A stretch of 64,000 nt of DNA, taken from CBDCPI01 sp965220245 (GTDB lineage Bacteria; Chloroflexota; Dehalococcoidia; Lucifugimonadales; UBA3495). Shown piece by piece: positions 8,599 through 16,903 of the stretch. Where the stretch lies: contig CBDCPI010000011.1 of assembly GCA_965220245.1 (NCBI GenBank), positions 124,001 through 188,000 of the forward strand, in the 5' to 3' direction. The first letter of the stretch is position 1. Each line of letters begins with the position of its first letter. Made by a program: the position numbers and the translations under genes. Under the pieces are notes generated by a model that saw only the letters and a program-made list of their open reading frames with translations, did not search any database and was not told the DNA's origin.

Positions 8599-9351
8599 CT
8601 ACTGCGCCACCCAGCCCCCGTCGATGACCAACTCGCTGCCGGTCATGAACGATGCCTCGTCGGAGGCCAAGAACAATACCCCGTAAGCCACCTCGTCCGG
8701 CTCTCCGTAGCGGCCCAAGGGGATGCGGGACAACATCAGTCGTTGGTGCTCCGCATTGGTCCGCCGGGCTTCGGTCATGGGTGTGTTGATAGGCCCGGGA
8801 TGCACCGAGTTGGCCCGGATACCGTCTTTGGCGTATTGCAGGGCGGTAGACTTGGTGAACAGCCGCACCGCGCCCTTGGAGGCCTGGTACTGGGGGCTAC
8901 TGATGTCCATGCCGACCAGTCCAAGCTGGGAAGAGATGTTGATGATGCTGCCCCCGCCGGCCCGCCGCAACTCCGGTATCGCGGCCTTGGTGCCCAAGAA
9001 CACTCCCTTGGCGTTGATGTCCATCACCCGGTCCCACTCTTCCACGGTGGTGTCTTCAACTACGCTGGTGGCGCCCACGCCGGCGTTGTTCACCAATATA
9101 TCCAGCTTGCCGAACTCGCGCACCGTGGCAGCAACGGCTTCACCCCATTGAACTTCGCTGGTCACGTCCAGTGGAAGAAAAATCGCCCGTCCCCCGGCCT
9201 CGCTGATCTGTTCCACGACCCGTCGGCCCTCATCCTCCAAAACGTCTCCGATGGCGACCTTGGCGCCTTCGCTGGCGAACAAACGGGCTTCGGCCGCTCC
9301 CATCCCGCGGGCGCCGCCGCTGATAAACGCTACCTTGCCTTCAAGCCTCAT
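8599..9351 (-). CDS. SDR family NAD(P)-dependent oxidoreductase
   Basis: Encodes 250 residues. It is a classical short-chain dehydrogenase: Rossmann motif SGGARGMG (TGxxxGxG variant), DILVNNAGVG, catalytic Ser in IINISSQLG, YQASK (Tyr-x-x-x-Lys), PG motif VHPGPINTPM, and C-terminal GSELVIDGGW. It likely oxidises an alcohol or reduces a ketone; the substrate is unknown. The ATG at 9351 is chosen because AGGAG precedes it by about 6 bases; the upstream GTG at 9357 is less well spaced. Its C-terminal coding region has a 32-base copy at 7931. Confidence 0.92.
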   Translation of the reverse strand: MRLEGKVAFISGGARGMGAAEARLFASEGAKVAIGDVLEDEGRRVVEQISEAGGRAIFLPLDVTSEVQWGEAVAATVREFGKLDILVNNAGVGATSVVEDTTVEEWDRVMDINAKGVFLGTKAAIPELRRAGGGSIINISSQLGLVGMDISSPQYQASKGAVRLFTKSTALQYAKDGIRANSVHPGPINTPMTEARRTNAEHQRLMLSRIPLGRYGEPDEVAYGVLFLASDEASFMTGSELVIDGGWVAQ

Positions 9352-9371
9352 GATCACTCCTGGAACCTGGC

Positions 9372-9395
9372 CTAGAACCGGGTTTGTTGGTTCAT
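9372..9395 (-). pseudogene. residual 3' end of an SDR gene (MNQQTRF-stop)
   Basis: Read on the minus strand, these 24 bases encode M-N-Q-Q-T-R-F followed by TAG, exactly the C-terminal heptapeptide of the intact SDR gene at 11165. The DNA differs at the third codon positions. Upstream in this frame the similarity stops and a stop codon appears at 9423-9425. It may mark a lost SDR copy next to the DUF4411/ImmA pair. Confidence 0.45.
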
Positions 9396-9496
9396 CGAGT
9401 ATCCTTGAATACTAACACTCCTTCACCGCCAAGGGTTCTGGGCGCGGGCAAATTCTACCAAACCACGCTGATTCTGGATACGTAAGTGGGGTGAGG

Positions 9497-10009
9497 CTAG
9501 CCCAATGTCACGCCCAATTCCCGCAGCATATCGGGTAGGGTAGCGGTTGCGACGTCGAGTTGCTGGCAGATGTTTGGGATTTTGATATTGGTGCGAATCT
9601 GACCGGATGCTGGTTGGGGGAGAGGTTCCTCTTTGAATTCTTCGTCTGTCACAACACGGCCTTGGGTTGCCCAAGCGTGAGCAATAAGCCACGGGTCGGC
9701 GCCCCTCATAAATTTACGAACGAAGTATGGAGCGTATCTTGCGGCCACATGTTCGCTGATTTGAGCGTACCGTTCGATTGCTGCGTCACTTTGAGCCGTG
9801 AAATGGGTTAATTTTCTTCGCTGAGCCCACTCGCTGAGTTCGTCGTCGAATTCGTTGGTTAATTCCTCAAAAACCTGCATTGGGATTGCTACTTGTCCGG
9901 AAGCAATGTGGGTATCCAATTCGGCCCAGAATCGGGGGGCAATATCGAAGGCTAGTGGCCCGTTTTTAGCGTGGATGAGTACGTTGGTATCGACCCAGAA
10001 CTCCGGCAT
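9497..10009 (-). CDS. DUF4411 (PIN-like) protein, putative toxin
   Basis: Encodes 170 residues. It opens with FWVDTNVLIHAKNGPLAFDI, the first acidic motif of PIN-type nucleases (Asp in VDTNVLI). KFMRGADPWLIAHAWATQGR carries the AD-P-LIA-A motif, and VVTDEEF the third acidic cluster, as in DUF4411. Its start is 4 bases after the stop of the XRE/ImmA gene, an antitoxin-then-toxin arrangement often seen for DUF4411. It should be a metal-dependent RNase-like toxin (family inference). No promoter was seen between the two genes. Confidence 0.82.
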   Translation of the reverse strand: MPEFWVDTNVLIHAKNGPLAFDIAPRFWAELDTHIASGQVAIPMQVFEELTNEFDDELSEWAQRRKLTHFTAQSDAAIERYAQISEHVAARYAPYFVRKFMRGADPWLIAHAWATQGRVVTDEEFKEEPLPQPASGQIRTNIKIPNICQQLDVATATLPDMLRELGVTLG

Positions 10010-10013
10010 TGGG

Positions 10014-11117
10014 CTAACTGTCAGCGTAGGACCGTTTCACCATCTGCTGAACTTTTTTCCCCCTTACACCTAGCAGGCGAGCGGCTTCAATTAAGCCAAT
10101 GCGGTCGGCGGCCACCGCGGCGATTAGAGCTTTGGTGAATGTTTTGCTGTTTCTGTCGTACAGGCTGACGGGCATATTCTCGCTGCGCGGTGTTCTCAGC
10201 CGTGAATTCAGTGCGCCCTCGTATGTCTCGGTCTGTTCCTCGGCATAGTATTCGCCATAGGCTTGGCGAAGAGCCGCTACAGGGGAGACCCGATCTTGAA
10301 GAACTCTCTTGGATAGTAGGAGCATCTCGACCGCAACCGAGAAGCACAGTTTCTCAATACTGCCCGGTTGCTCGAATGCGGCTAGATTGAAGTCAAGATT
10401 GGAAACACCCGGTTCACCAATCCAAATGTGGGCCAGTTCAAAGACCAGTGTAAGGACTTGAGCCGCTCTCTCATCGCACCCGTTAATGAAGATGATTGGA
10501 GCAAAGTCATCGGTCAGAGCGAATCCTCTAAACTCGTCGATGCGGAGGGGCCGGTAGTTGTTATTGTCCGCCACTCTCGACCTGAGAACCAAGACCCCAG
10601 AATCTTCAGTTCTTCGTACCAAGCCTCGAAAAAAGGATTCCAGCGCCTTGGCAGTCCGTCGCTCATGATCTATGTCTAAAGTCGCAGCAATGTCTGCGGC
10701 TATCTTTTCCGGTTCCGAGTTCTTGTTGAACCGCTCCAAGAACCGCAGCGTGGGCAGTTTGTGGTTGTACAGCTCATTTGTGTAAGACCACTGCTTGAGT
10801 TGCGCGTCGTAGATAACGTCCAGCAAATCCGGGCTAGGCCGTTGGGATAACTCGCCAGGGGCCACGCGCAGGTCGGGGACTGTTAGGTCTTCCTTGGGCG
10901 GCGCGCTCAATAGCAGATAGCCGAAGGGCAACCGAAGCCGGTTGGCTAGGTCCTGTGCCTGAAGGTAGGTGGGCTGCCGGGCGCCGCTTTCCCAATCCTT
11001 GAGTTGCGCTCCGGAATAAGGAGCCCATTCCTGGACCGCTTCCTCCACCGTGGAGAATAGCCGTTCCCTGGCCCATTGCAATACTGTTGGGTTAATGCGA
11101 ACCCTTGTTGTACTCAT
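10014..11117 (-). CDS. XRE-family regulator fused to a degenerate ImmA/IrrE peptidase domain
   Basis: Encodes 367 residues. An N-terminal helix-turn-helix (about residues 10-70, with SGAQLKDWESGARQPTYLQA) is followed by an ImmA/IrrE domain (COG2856). The expected zinc site HELAH reads FELAH (Phe226-Glu227-His230), so the first zinc His is gone; the downstream ligand region reads FSVAVEMLL instead of the usual N-x-FAAEFL-type sequence but keeps Glu264. A C-terminal extension may bind the toxin. It is the first gene of the pair with DUF4411 and is best read as its antitoxin and autoregulator, probably without peptidase activity. Confidence 0.85.
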   Translation of the reverse strand: MSTTRVRINPTVLQWARERLFSTVEEAVQEWAPYSGAQLKDWESGARQPTYLQAQDLANRLRLPFGYLLLSAPPKEDLTVPDLRVAPGELSQRPSPDLLDVIYDAQLKQWSYTNELYNHKLPTLRFLERFNKNSEPEKIAADIAATLDIDHERRTAKALESFFRGLVRRTEDSGVLVLRSRVADNNNYRPLRIDEFRGFALTDDFAPIIFINGCDERAAQVLTLVFELAHIWIGEPGVSNLDFNLAAFEQPGSIEKLCFSVAVEMLLLSKRVLQDRVSPVAALRQAYGEYYAEEQTETYEGALNSRLRTPRSENMPVSLYDRNSKTFTKALIAAVAADRIGLIEAARLLGVRGKKVQQMVKRSYADS

Positions 11118-11149
11118 AATACACGTGACGGGCGGATTGACCAGCTCTT

Positions 11150-11155
11150 ATTATA
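11150..11155 (-). promoter_or_regulatory. putative -10 box (TATAAT) of the ImmA/DUF4411 operon
   Basis: On the minus strand the sequence is GGGGGTATAATAAGAGC, 33 bases upstream of the ATG at 11117. The corresponding -35 position falls in the 3' end of the SDR gene and shows no good match, so repression or an extended element would be needed. This suggests the pair is transcribed on its own. Confidence 0.4.
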
Positions 11156-11164
11156 CCCCCGTCG

Positions 11165-11980
11165 TTAGAACCGGGTCTGCTGGTTCATGGGGGTGAAGGT
11201 TGCCGGGGTGACGGTAAGCAGGCCGGCGTCCACCGGGAGCACCACGCCGGTAATCCAGCGGGCTTCATCGCTGGCCAGAAACAGGGCCGCGTACCCGATG
11301 TCCCAACCGGTGCCTTCGGTAGCCATGGGCGCGGAACTCCGGCGGTGTTCCCGGAGACCGGCATCCATGCGGGGCGCCACCATGGGCGTATAGACCAGCC
11401 CCGGGGCGATGGCATTGACCCGAACGTTGTCCCTAGCATGGTCGGCGGCCATGGACATAGTCAGTCCGATGACGCCGGCCTTCGACGTGCTGTAGGGAGT
11501 GCTGCTGTGGGCCCGTAGGCCCGCGATGGAAGAGATGTTGATGATTGACCCGCCACCGGTCTCAATCATGCGGGGGATCGCGGCCTTGCTGGCCAGCATC
11601 ATCGTTTTGATGTTGATGGTCATCACCCGGTCCCAGTCCTCTTCGCTCACTTCCACCACCGTGCCCCGCTGGGACACCCCCACGTTGTTGTCCAGAATGT
11701 CCAAGCGGCCGTAACGGTCGATGGCGGCTTGGACCATATTCCGGCACTCCTCAGCACTGGTAACGTCGGCTTGAAAGACCGAGGCCACCCTCTCTTCTTC
11801 CTGAATCATGGCCAGGGTTTCCTGGGCCCGATCTTCCACGGCGTCCACCAGCAACACGCTGGCGCCTTCCCGGGCAAACAACACGGCGGTGGCTTTGCCG
11901 TTGCCGATGCCTTGGCCGCTGGAACCGGCGCCGGTTACTATCGCAACTTTGCCGGCCAACCTGGGGCTTCGTTCCGCCAT
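11165..11980 (-). CDS. SDR family NAD(P)-dependent oxidoreductase
   Basis: Encodes 271 residues. The Rossmann motif is TGAGSSGQGIGNG (with a small insertion), then DILDNNVGVSQ (NNAG replaced by NNVG), Ser in IINISSIAG, YSTSK catalytic pair, IAPGLVYTPM, and LFLASDEARWITGVVLPVDA. The C-terminus continues with ATFTPMNQQTRF, longer than most SDRs; the final heptapeptide is repeated at 9372. It is paralogous to, but clearly diverged from, the SDR at 8599. GGGGGAAGG precedes ATG 11980. The substrate is unknown. Confidence 0.92.
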   Translation of the reverse strand: MAERSPRLAGKVAIVTGAGSSGQGIGNGKATAVLFAREGASVLLVDAVEDRAQETLAMIQEEERVASVFQADVTSAEECRNMVQAAIDRYGRLDILDNNVGVSQRGTVVEVSEEDWDRVMTINIKTMMLASKAAIPRMIETGGGSIINISSIAGLRAHSSTPYSTSKAGVIGLTMSMAADHARDNVRVNAIAPGLVYTPMVAPRMDAGLREHRRSSAPMATEGTGWDIGYAALFLASDEARWITGVVLPVDAGLLTVTPATFTPMNQQTRF

Positions 11981-12138
11981 ACCTTCCCCCTTAAAATCGC
12001 AAACATGGCACTATAAGCTAGGGTACCATCGCTAAATCGATCGTGGCTGTCAAGAGGCCACCGCCTTGAGCAGGCCTTATCCGTTCTCCCCGTTCGGGGC
12101 CAGAACGACTTGTCGGATACAAAACTGACTGACCGCAC

Positions 12139-12280
12139 CGTCGTCCCGGCGAAAGCCGGGACCCAGGAATGCTAAGACGGCTGCGACGTTCCTACTTGGG
12201 ACATCCTGGATTCCGGCTCAAGGCCGGAATGACGAGACGGCGCCAGGAGAACGGCGCTAGGAGAACGGCGCTAGGAGAAC
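12139..12280. repeat. palindromic repeat copy followed by a 14-base tandem repeat
   Basis: CGTCCCGGCGAAAGCCGGGA (12142) and ATTCCGGCTCAAGGCCGGAA (12211) are two palindromes of the ATTCCCGC/ATTCCGGC family in head-to-head arrangement. Directly after, CGCCAGGAGAACGG, CGCTAGGAGAACGG and CGCTAGGAGAAC form 2.9 tandem copies of a 14-base unit (12241-12280). No gene was seen in 11981-12322. Confidence 0.7.
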
Positions 12281-12322
12281 AATGATAAGGCCCTAGCCCT
12301 TATGGGAATACCTGCTCCTTCC

Positions 12323-13873
12323 CTAGGCCACTATAGGCCGGGAGACGATCCACAAGCTGACAATGGTGTAAATAACCATCAGCGCCAGCATGGGAAGCTG
12401 GCTTTTGAGCACCAAGGCTTGGTCTCTGAACAACAACATCGCCCGCAGGTGGGCTAGGAACACGGCGATCATGTGCCCAATCACAATCACCGCTAGGGAG
12501 AAGAACCAGATAAACCGGGCGTTGGTGACTTTGATGTCGATCAAATAGCCGGCAGTCCCGAACAGGTCCCATCCCGAGCCGAAAGGGTCGGATACCAACG
12601 GAATTAGTTGCTGGCCCTGGATTAACAAGAAGCTGAGGAAGTGAGCGAAATTGTAGGCCAAGGCGATGGGAATCAAGGAGAAGACGAAAACGCCGGCCAA
12701 GGCGTCCACTGCCTCCTGTCTCGCCACGGCCCGGTGGATTAGGTAGTTAAATGCCCAGTAGACTCCTGCGAAGGCCAGGGGAAACCCGATCAGGCCGATG
12801 GTGTTGGCGATGACCACTCCGTTAAGCCATTCTCTGGTCAGGCCGGGAAACCGGACCAAGAACCAGCTTTGCACCTCCAGCCACTCCGGCGTTGCCGCAA
12901 AACCGTCGAAGGTGACGGTGGCCAGTAGCAGCAGCACCATGGCAATGACGTCGGCGCCAACCCGGCCGGGTTGGTTCAAGCCCACCGCTGGCGGCCGCAG
13001 GTTAAACTCGTAGCCTTCAGCGTATTCCAGGCATTCATAGCAGTCGACGCATCCGTCCTCGGGCCGCTCGCTGTAACAGGCGCTGGAGCCGCACTCTGCA
13101 CACAACCGGGGGTCGGTGACCCGTATCTCGGTGATGGAAAAACGGGAGATGAATCCGAACACCACCGAAAAGGCTTCACCTTGCCGCAGCCACTGGTGCT
13201 TGCCAAATAGGAACATGCCGACGGCGGTAATGGCAGTGTAGACCAAGGCCATGGCGGCCAACCGGCGGGGGTCGTCGCTGCCCCCGTAAGCGTTCTCGAC
13301 CCAAGCGAAGGCAAAGAATAGCGCCACGGCGGGCCAAACCCCGAGCCTTTCCGGAATAATCCATCCCCGGGACAATTCTTGGTCCGGCTTGATTAGCCGG
13401 TATCCTCCTTCAGCCCACCCGTAGAGGACTTTCCAAGGGTTGGTCAGTGCCCACAGGTTGCCAAACAAGGCGATAAGAAACCCTATCCCCACCCACCAGA
13501 TCACCCAGATGAAGGTTGGTGCGAAGTTGTCCACCGGACGGCTTGCGCCAGCCAGTCCCGCAGCGATAATCATCGCCAACAAAAACACCGCAAAAAGTTT
13601 TGCGGGCAACAGCGCCGGGCCGGCCAAGACCACTCGCAACACGCCGTTGCTGAGCAGGTTAAGCCGAGGATAAGTCAACTGCGGGAAGTCCCCTCTCACC
13701 GCGGTCCCGATAAAAGCGAACGATAGGACCACCGCGGCAGCGCCGCCCACCATGAAGTAGGTGAGGGGTAGGGGTAGGTCGTAGCGTTCACCGAAGCCAT
13801 GGGCGTAGGCCTGCTGCCCCAAGAGCGCCGCCAACACCGTTAAGGCAAGCAATGTTAACTTGAAGCGTGTCAT
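12323..13873 (-). CDS. polytopic membrane protein with an internal Cys cluster ('fenitrothion hydrolase'-like annotation family)
   Basis: Encodes 516 residues. A signal peptide or first membrane segment (LTLLALTVLAALLGQQAYA) leads to HGFGERYDLPLPL, followed by about ten hydrophobic segments. A soluble loop near residues 255-285 carries CAECGSSACYSE and GCVDCYECLEY, seven Cys in total. Proteins opening with HGFGxRYDLPLPL are often annotated 'fenitrothion hydrolase' in Actinobacteria and Chloroflexi, though I know of no proof of that activity for most. The Cys cluster could bind metal. It is downstream of, and 12 bases from, the YtkA-like gene, so both probably act together at the membrane. Confidence 0.75.
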   Translation of the reverse strand: MTRFKLTLLALTVLAALLGQQAYAHGFGERYDLPLPLTYFMVGGAAAVVLSFAFIGTAVRGDFPQLTYPRLNLLSNGVLRVVLAGPALLPAKLFAVFLLAMIIAAGLAGASRPVDNFAPTFIWVIWWVGIGFLIALFGNLWALTNPWKVLYGWAEGGYRLIKPDQELSRGWIIPERLGVWPAVALFFAFAWVENAYGGSDDPRRLAAMALVYTAITAVGMFLFGKHQWLRQGEAFSVVFGFISRFSITEIRVTDPRLCAECGSSACYSERPEDGCVDCYECLEYAEGYEFNLRPPAVGLNQPGRVGADVIAMVLLLLATVTFDGFAATPEWLEVQSWFLVRFPGLTREWLNGVVIANTIGLIGFPLAFAGVYWAFNYLIHRAVARQEAVDALAGVFVFSLIPIALAYNFAHFLSFLLIQGQQLIPLVSDPFGSGWDLFGTAGYLIDIKVTNARFIWFFSLAVIVIGHMIAVFLAHLRAMLLFRDQALVLKSQLPMLALMVIYTIVSLWIVSRPIVA

Positions 13874-13885
13874 CAGGGGGCCCTG

Positions 13886-14431
13886 CTAGGACTCTCTATT
13901 TCGAGGCTTGTTCCGGCCCGGCAATCTTCCCCAAAAGAACACCACGACAGCCAGAACGATTACCGCCAAAGCCGTAGCCAGAATGAAATTGAACCCTCCT
14001 CCCCCCTCTTTGACCTCCATCGGCACCACGATCGTCGTCTCTCCCAAGTCCGAAAAGACGGCGACCGTCATTTGCCAGCCGCCGGCCAAGTCAAAGACAA
14101 GGTCGGCTTCGTAAAAGCTGGGGGAAACATCGTTGGGTGCGGCAGCAGGTCCGACAGTGGCAGCGCCCGGCGGCCCGGTGGCGGAGATGTCGACATTGGC
14201 GGTGGTCAAGACCTCGCCGGAAGCTAAAGACCGGAGAAGGATGCTGACGTGGTTCTTGCCCACCACCGCCCGGGACGGGAAAATGCTAACGTCGATGTGG
14301 TATGGGCCCGATTCTTGGGAAGCCAATAAGGTGGCGCCACCGTTGGCGCTGGCTATCCCAGGACTCCCGGTAAGCACACCAAAGGCAAAGACCAAAATGA
14401 CTAAGAGGCAGCTAGAAGCCAAAGTTAACAA
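13886..14431 (-). CDS. secreted/anchored YtkA (FixH)-like domain protein
   Basis: Encodes 181 residues. An N-terminal signal sequence (CLLVILVFAFGVLTG) is followed by an immunoglobulin-like domain with GPYHIDVSIFPSRAVVGKNH, then DLAGGWQMTVAVFSDLGETT, and a C-terminal membrane helix (FILATALAVIVLAVVVFFWG) ending in basic residues. This is the layout of YtkA/FixH-like domains linked to metal or respiratory functions. The start is uncertain: the first in-frame candidate is TTG at 14431. It precedes the 516-residue membrane protein in the same operon. Confidence 0.7.
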   Translation of the reverse strand: MLTLASSCLLVILVFAFGVLTGSPGIASANGGATLLASQESGPYHIDVSIFPSRAVVGKNHVSILLRSLASGEVLTTANVDISATGPPGAATVGPAAAPNDVSPSFYEADLVFDLAGGWQMTVAVFSDLGETTIVVPMEVKEGGGGFNFILATALAVIVLAVVVFFWGRLPGRNKPRNRES

Positions 14432-14511
14432 TCTATGGTGACCGGGTGCTGTGAGCAGGGCAATCGCATTTGGAATACCGTGTCCAAAGTTTGTCTAAGC
14501 TCATGTCGCCG

Positions 14512-14783
14512 CTTACCGTCATACCCGCGAAAGCGGGTATCCAGTAAGTCTCAGCCCGATGCAATTATCCCTAACGCAATGCTCTCTGGATTCCGGCTGA
14601 AGGCCGGAATTGCGGATGGCCTTGCCGAGGCCACGTATGCAGAATGAAAATGGCGGCCAGCCCCCAACCGTCACTCTCACGAAAGCGGGAGTCCAGGACC
14701 TTACCCGCCAGTGGCGGTCCTTGTGCCTGGAATTTCTGGATTCCCGCCTGCGCGGGAATGACGGGCTGGGTATTTTCATAACA
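14512..14783. repeat. palindromic repeat cluster, inverted relative to 6190-6385
   Basis: Contains CATACCCGCGAAAGCGGGTA (14520), ATTCCGGCTGAAGGCCGGAA (14590), GGCCACGTATGCAGAATGAA, CTCTCACGAAAGCGGGAGTC (14674) and ATTCCCGCCTGCGCGGGAAT (14740). The segment 14606-14783 is a diverged reverse complement of 6196-6385, showing that one composite repeat of about 190 bases moves as a unit. Confidence 0.75.
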
Positions 14784-14981
14784 ATGACGCCTGCCGATGG
14801 CCTTGCTAGCTTAAATGCGATTGCCCTGGCGCTTTGGGTTGGATTAGAGGCCACGGGTATCCTAGCATTCGCGCACTATAGCGACAACGATTACCGGCAC
14901 ACTTTGCTCATGGCTTTGGTGGTCTTCTTCTCGGTGCTCTTGGGCAATCAAAGCGTTCATCCAGGGCTCGTCTGGGTCTAA
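14784..14981 (+). CDS. possible small two-helix membrane protein
   Basis: Sixty-five residues from ATG 14784. Two hydrophobic segments are visible: LNAIALALWVGLEATGILAF and HTLLMALVVFFSVLLG. The start lies at the edge of repeat sequence and there is no clear Shine-Dalgarno sequence, so the ORF could be fortuitous. It runs in the same direction as the NYN gene and ends before that gene's promoter. I do not recognise a family. Confidence 0.3.
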   Translation: MTPADGLASLNAIALALWVGLEATGILAFAHYSDNDYRHTLLMALVVFFSVLLGNQSVHPGLVWV

Positions 14982-15006
14982 TGAATTGTACTGGCCGGAA
15001 TAATTC

Positions 15007-15035
15007 TTGACTCCTACTTAGGGCCCGCTTACACT
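15007..15035 (+). promoter_or_regulatory. sigma70-type promoter of the NYN-LOTUS gene
   Basis: TTGACT (15007-15012), a 17-base spacer, then TACACT (15030-15035). The predicted transcript would begin near 15042 and give a leader of only about 30 bases, which contains a five-codon micro-ORF. Confidence 0.55.
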
Positions 15036-15056
15036 GAAGCCGTGAAGAAATACACA

Positions 15057-15074
15057 ATGGACGTGCGGTTTTAA
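15057..15074 (+). other. five-codon leader ORF overlapping the NYN start (TAATG)
   Basis: ATG GAC GTG CGG TTT TAA: its stop codon shares one base with the ATG of the NYN-LOTUS gene (TAATG). Stop-start overlaps of this kind support translational coupling. The NYN gene itself lacks a good Shine-Dalgarno sequence. Confidence 0.35.
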
Positions 15075-16903
15075 TGATTGGTCCCGCAATTGCCGGTGAA
15101 GACGTAGCCTTATTCATAGACTGGGAAAACTTCAAGATCAGCCTGGCAACCGGGCGCCGCACCCCCAATGTCTCCGCGTTGAAGGAAGAAGTCTCCAACC
15201 TAGGGCGGGTAGTTGTCGCCAAGGCCTATGCCGACTGGGTCGCCCGCGCCCCTGAGCTCAGGGGCGCCAGCCAGTTCATCAACGATCCCCCGGCCCTCTA
15301 TGCCGCTGGTATCGAGCCCGTCTACGTCCCCACCCGCTTGTCTTGGGGCAATAGCGCCTCCGCGGAGCCGGTCCGTCACACCCGGGTGAAGAACAGCGTG
15401 GACGTAAAGATGACGGCGGACTGCATCGAGTGCGCCCACTCCTACTCCAACATCGGGTCCTTCGTACTGGTATCCGGGGACTCCGATTTCATCCACGTTG
15501 TCAACACCCTGCGGACCATGGGCAAGAGAGTGGTGATCATCGGGGTTTCTTGGGCTACGTCACGACGGCTGGCCGATCAGGTGGACGGCTTGATCCTTTA
15601 CGATGTGGACGTCGACCCCATTGTAGTGTCGGACCCGGTACCCACCAGCAATGGCCGCCCGTCTGCCCGGGCCGCAGGGGCCGGCAAGCCAGACTTGGGT
15701 GCGGTGATCCGGGAAATCGAAGAGATAGTCCGTAGCGAACGCCAAGTCGGCGGGACTCCGCTACTCACCTCCATCAAGCAACGGCTGATGCGCCGTTACC
15801 CCGGGTTCGATGAAAAGCAGTTGGGCTATTCGGGATTCAAGAAAGTCATGGCCCGGGTTGCTCAGGAAGGCAAAATCAAGCTCATTACCGCCGGGCTGGT
15901 GGACTGGGCCACCATGGCCGACGAACCGGAGCCGCCCGAATCTGAGGTAGTGGCGCCGGAGAGTGAAGCCGTCACCCCGGCTAAGGGACGCCGACGCCTT
16001 GGCAAGCCGTTCACCCCGGCGCACGACACTCCGGAAGAAGTGGCCGCTGGTGGAACGATAGAAGCATCGCCCGAAAGGGTAGAGGGGATGCACGACGGGG
16101 CGCAAGTGTTTCTAAAGAAGCCGCTTGCGCATGGGGAAGACGTTGGGGAGGAGCAAGACCTTGGGGACGTGCCAGACGTTGGACTCGCCCATGACGTTGA
16201 AGACGCCTCCGGACCGGTTGAGGAGACAACGCCCTCTCACGCCATATCGCCTACCCTTGAGGCGCTGGTGACTGAAGCTATCAGCGGCTTGGAACTACCC
16301 GAGGACCCTGGTGATGGAGAGAACTCGCAACGAATAGCGGACTTGATCATCATGGCCGATACTCTGGAACACCGGGAGGGGATCAGCCACGTTGCTTTTA
16401 ACTTTCTGGTATCCGAAGTCTGCCAAGCTTTGGAACAAGGGTTGGAGGCCGATTACGGTGAGATTACCCAACGGTGGTCCCAGGTATATTCCCGCACCTA
16501 CATTAGCAAAATGCTCCGCGGACTGAGTTCCGGCAGCCTATTCCAACGGGGCTGGCATTCTTGGCGCGACGAGGTTTCCGGTCAATACCGGAAGCGGCGC
16601 ACCTTTAATCTGGACCGGAACCACGAAGTGGTGCAACAGGTGCTAAAGGAACGGTGGGAGACGGAAAGCCCCACCGAAGCCCCCCAAGCCGAAGCGGAAA
16701 CACCCGGACCCACCGAGCTTTGGGACGCCGAGTTTTCGGAAGATGCCCGCCGGTTCGACGATACCGTCCGGTCCGTTACTCCCCATTGGAACGGGGCCGA
16801 CAGCGAGACTCCGGGCGGCGAAACTCCCGACAATGAAGAACCCCGGCACGAAGAGGAAAACAAGGCCCCAGCGGGCTTCCTCACATATCCAGAATCAGAG
16901 TAG
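15074..16903 (+). CDS. NYN domain / OST-HTH (LOTUS) domain protein, putative RNase
   Basis: Encodes 609 residues. The NYN (PIN-like) domain spans about residues 8-180: DVALFIDWENFKISL, RVKNSVDVKMTADCIE and VLVSGDSDFIHVVNTL supply the acidic residues for metal-dependent RNA cleavage. A LOTUS/OST-HTH domain follows near residues 212-285 (TPLLTSIKQRLMRRYPGFDE followed by YSGFKKVM). A long acidic low-complexity linker (about 290-400) leads to a third helical domain of unknown type (about 405-545). NYN-LOTUS proteins are widespread in bacteria and thought to act on RNA. The 3' end overlaps the convergent GH63-like gene by 23 bases. Confidence 0.85.
   Translation: MIGPAIAGEDVALFIDWENFKISLATGRRTPNVSALKEEVSNLGRVVVAKAYADWVARAPELRGASQFINDPPALYAAGIEPVYVPTRLSWGNSASAEPVRHTRVKNSVDVKMTADCIECAHSYSNIGSFVLVSGDSDFIHVVNTLRTMGKRVVIIGVSWATSRRLADQVDGLILYDVDVDPIVVSDPVPTSNGRPSARAAGAGKPDLGAVIREIEEIVRSERQVGGTPLLTSIKQRLMRRYPGFDEKQLGYSGFKKVMARVAQEGKIKLITAGLVDWATMADEPEPPESEVVAPESEAVTPAKGRRRLGKPFTPAHDTPEEVAAGGTIEASPERVEGMHDGAQVFLKKPLAHGEDVGEEQDLGDVPDVGLAHDVEDASGPVEETTPSHAISPTLEALVTEAISGLELPEDPGDGENSQRIADLIIMADTLEHREGISHVAFNFLVSEVCQALEQGLEADYGEITQRWSQVYSRTYISKMLRGLSSGSLFQRGWHSWRDEVSGQYRKRRTFNLDRNHEVVQQVLKERWETESPTEAPQAEAETPGPTELWDAEFSEDARRFDDTVRSVTPHWNGADSETPGGETPDNEEPRHEEENKAPAGFLTYPESE

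Noticed and set aside
14610..14783. Upstream part of the 123-codon frame before 14784
   Set aside because: This part is the inverted copy of the composite repeat, so it is not protein coding.
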